In this document: piece after piece, positions 63,083 through 64,000 of the stretch
Numbering within the stretch: the stretch's first letter is position 1
Layout of the letters: every line of letters starts with the position of its first letter
Assembly: GCF_017355835.1 (NCBI RefSeq)
Contig: NZ_JAFEWF010000010.1
Coordinates: forward strand, 1 to 64,000
Direction: 5' to 3'
Source: Desertivirga brevis
GTDB taxonomy: Bacteria; Bacteroidota; Bacteroidia; Sphingobacteriales; Sphingobacteriaceae
DNA length: 64,000 nt
Made by a program: the position numbers and the translations under genes
Notes under the pieces: generated by a model
The model's database searches: none
What the model saw: the letters and a program-made list of their open reading frames with translations, nothing else
What the model was told of the DNA's origin: nothing

Positions 63083-64000
63083 ATGTTCTTAAATACAAAG
63101 AATCTGGAAATTATTGTGAACGAATTTTTAAGTATTCAAAAATTCGAAATCACTTCGAAACAGTTACGCGATGTAGAGGCAGAGGTCCTGGCGGATCTAC
63201 GTACACGTAAAAAAGAAAAAGGTATATGCTCATTAACCTGGACAATTGAAGCGGTTGAAGGATGCATAGGCAGAGTTCACAGAAAGCTTCAGCCAGCAGC
63301 CTCGATTGCCGGAGCCAAAATTTTACTGATACTTTTAGATATCTATAAAAAGTTAAATGATCTATTAGAGGAAGCAGGGAAAAGTAGATGCTTCTATATA
63401 ATTATGCTCCGTAAGTATAAATTCGAATGGCAGAGGTTTGAACAGGAATTCTTAGATTTTCTTGCCGAGAGGGAATATCCTGAGAGACTTCGAAGACTTG
63501 CGTTATTGCCTATTCAGGAACTTAAGAGCAAGAAGGCTTTGGAAACTGTTACCACCGCAAAAATTTTCTACGTGGGTGAATTTCAAGCCTCTTTCAATTC
63601 AATAATTTATTCAGAGGCTAGGCAAACTTTCGGCAAATGGAAAATGCTATGCAAGCTAATTGAACTAAACCTTAATCACCCGGATCTGGAGCAATATTTC
63701 TACAGGGAATACATTGAGCTTGCAAGGAAATGTTTGTCGCCGCAACAAACTAAGCGTATTGAATCCATGCTAAAACTACCTCTAACTAGTAGCAGAGCTC
63801 CTTTTGATCCCTTCAATAAATCTTTGAATGAGACTTTACCGGCCTTTATATCACAGCCTATAGATCCGGAGGAATTCAAGCCTGATACAAAACTTCCATT
63901 TTCAGAGCCCCTACTGCTTAAAATATTCTGGTCTGTTCCACAAATCGGAGGATTTTTGTTCCTTCTCTTAAAAAGAGGATTCTTCGGAGTGATAAGCAAT
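63083..64000 (+). CDS. Unrecognised protein, 3' end beyond window
   Basis: An ATG at 63083 opens a frame that stays free of stops for 306 codons to the right edge. Codon choice and composition look coding. The visible part is mainly helical and charged (KNLEIIVNEFLSIQKFEI, LRDVEAEVLADLRTRKKEKG, ERLRRLALLPIQELKSKKAL, YIELARKCLSPQQTKRIESM) with a proline-rich stretch near residue 250-275. The last visible part turns hydrophobic (IGGFLFLLLKRGFFGVI). No signal peptide and no motif that I know. It may be a phage- or transposon-linked hypothetical or a host protein; I give no function. Confidence 0.7.
   Translation, partial: MFLNTKNLEIIVNEFLSIQKFEITSKQLRDVEAEVLADLRTRKKEKGICSLTWTIEAVEGCIGRVHRKLQPAASIAGAKILLILLDIYKKLNDLLEEAGKSRCFYIIMLRKYKFEWQRFEQEFLDFLAEREYPERLRRLALLPIQELKSKKALETVTTAKIFYVGEFQASFNSIIYSEARQTFGKWKMLCKLIELNLNHPDLEQYFYREYIELARKCLSPQQTKRIESMLKLPLTSSRAPFDPFNKSLNETLPAFISQPIDPEEFKPDTKLPFSEPLLLKIFWSVPQIGGFLFLLLKRGFFGVISN

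Noticed and set aside
20..64000. Defence systems, prophage, integrases, tRNA or rRNA genes
   Set aside because: None of their motifs or structures were seen on either strand, though short divergent elements could be missed when reading by eye.

Overview
The window looks like a chromosomal segment of a Bacteroidota bacterium, most probably Sphingobacteriales (Pedobacter-like). The reasons are type IX secretion (T9SS) families (PorP/SprF barrels, a PorE-like TPR/propeller/OmpA protein, a gliding-type C-terminal sorting domain), MBG and PKD-like surface repeats, an LruC-domain lipoprotein, AT-rich intergenic DNA, scarce Shine-Dalgarno sites and a TAnnTTTG promoter box. I see no rRNA, tRNA, CRISPR array, intact insertion sequence, prophage or known defence system.

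Layout. (1) 1-3702 (-): the N-terminal 1234 residues of a giant surface protein that runs off the left edge; more than nine MBG repeats of exactly 78 aa follow LamG-like and cadherin-like domains. (2) 4179-6927: a membrane-anchored AraC regulator, a broken PorP/SprF pseudogene and about 600 bp of unidentified DNA. (3) 6928-41133: a 34-kb exopolysaccharide/capsule locus, nearly all on the minus strand. It holds a FlaA1/PglF-type dehydratase, Wza-like export lipoprotein, Wzc-like co-polymerase/kinase, TviB- and TviC-like UDP-HexNAc enzymes, PglK-like ABC flippase, WecB, an EpsG-type polymerase, many glycosyltransferases, two divergent deacetylase-like proteins, an ATP-grasp enzyme, a CapA-like protein, a PaaK/CapK-like adenylating enzyme, a PglC-like initiating transferase, a PglD-like acetyltransferase and a PglE-like aminotransferase. 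An envelope cassette (PorP-OmpA-SPOR fusion, P-loop protein, glycosyltransferase, LruC lipoprotein) lies inside it. A plus-strand glycosyltransferase with a convergent acyltransferase interrupts it. (4) 41684-47793: AsmA-like protein, histidine kinase/LuxR response regulator pair, OmpA-type lipoprotein. (5) 48130-59513 (-): two giant secreted proteins, then PorP/SprF and a PorE-like protein. (6) 59863-62446 (-): SGNH hydrolase and MBOAT, an O-acylation pair. (7) 63083-64000 (+): start of an unrecognised gene that runs off the right edge.

How the genes work together. The dehydratase, aminotransferase, acetyltransferase and phosphosugar transferase make up a bacillosamine-type initiating-sugar route. 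TviB/TviC-like enzymes and WecB supply further HexNAc and uronate precursors. Glycosyltransferases extend the lipid-linked unit, the ABC transporter and EpsG-type protein flip and polymerise it, and Wzc/Wza export it.

The most unusual observation is in region 5. The upstream giant protein ends in the middle of a DUF11-type beta-sandwich and has no sorting domain. The mature N-terminus of the next secreted protein starts with the missing end of that same domain. Each protein has its own signal peptide, which suggests a two-chain surface fibre joined by intermolecular strand complementation. I infer this from reading the sequence; it has not been demonstrated.
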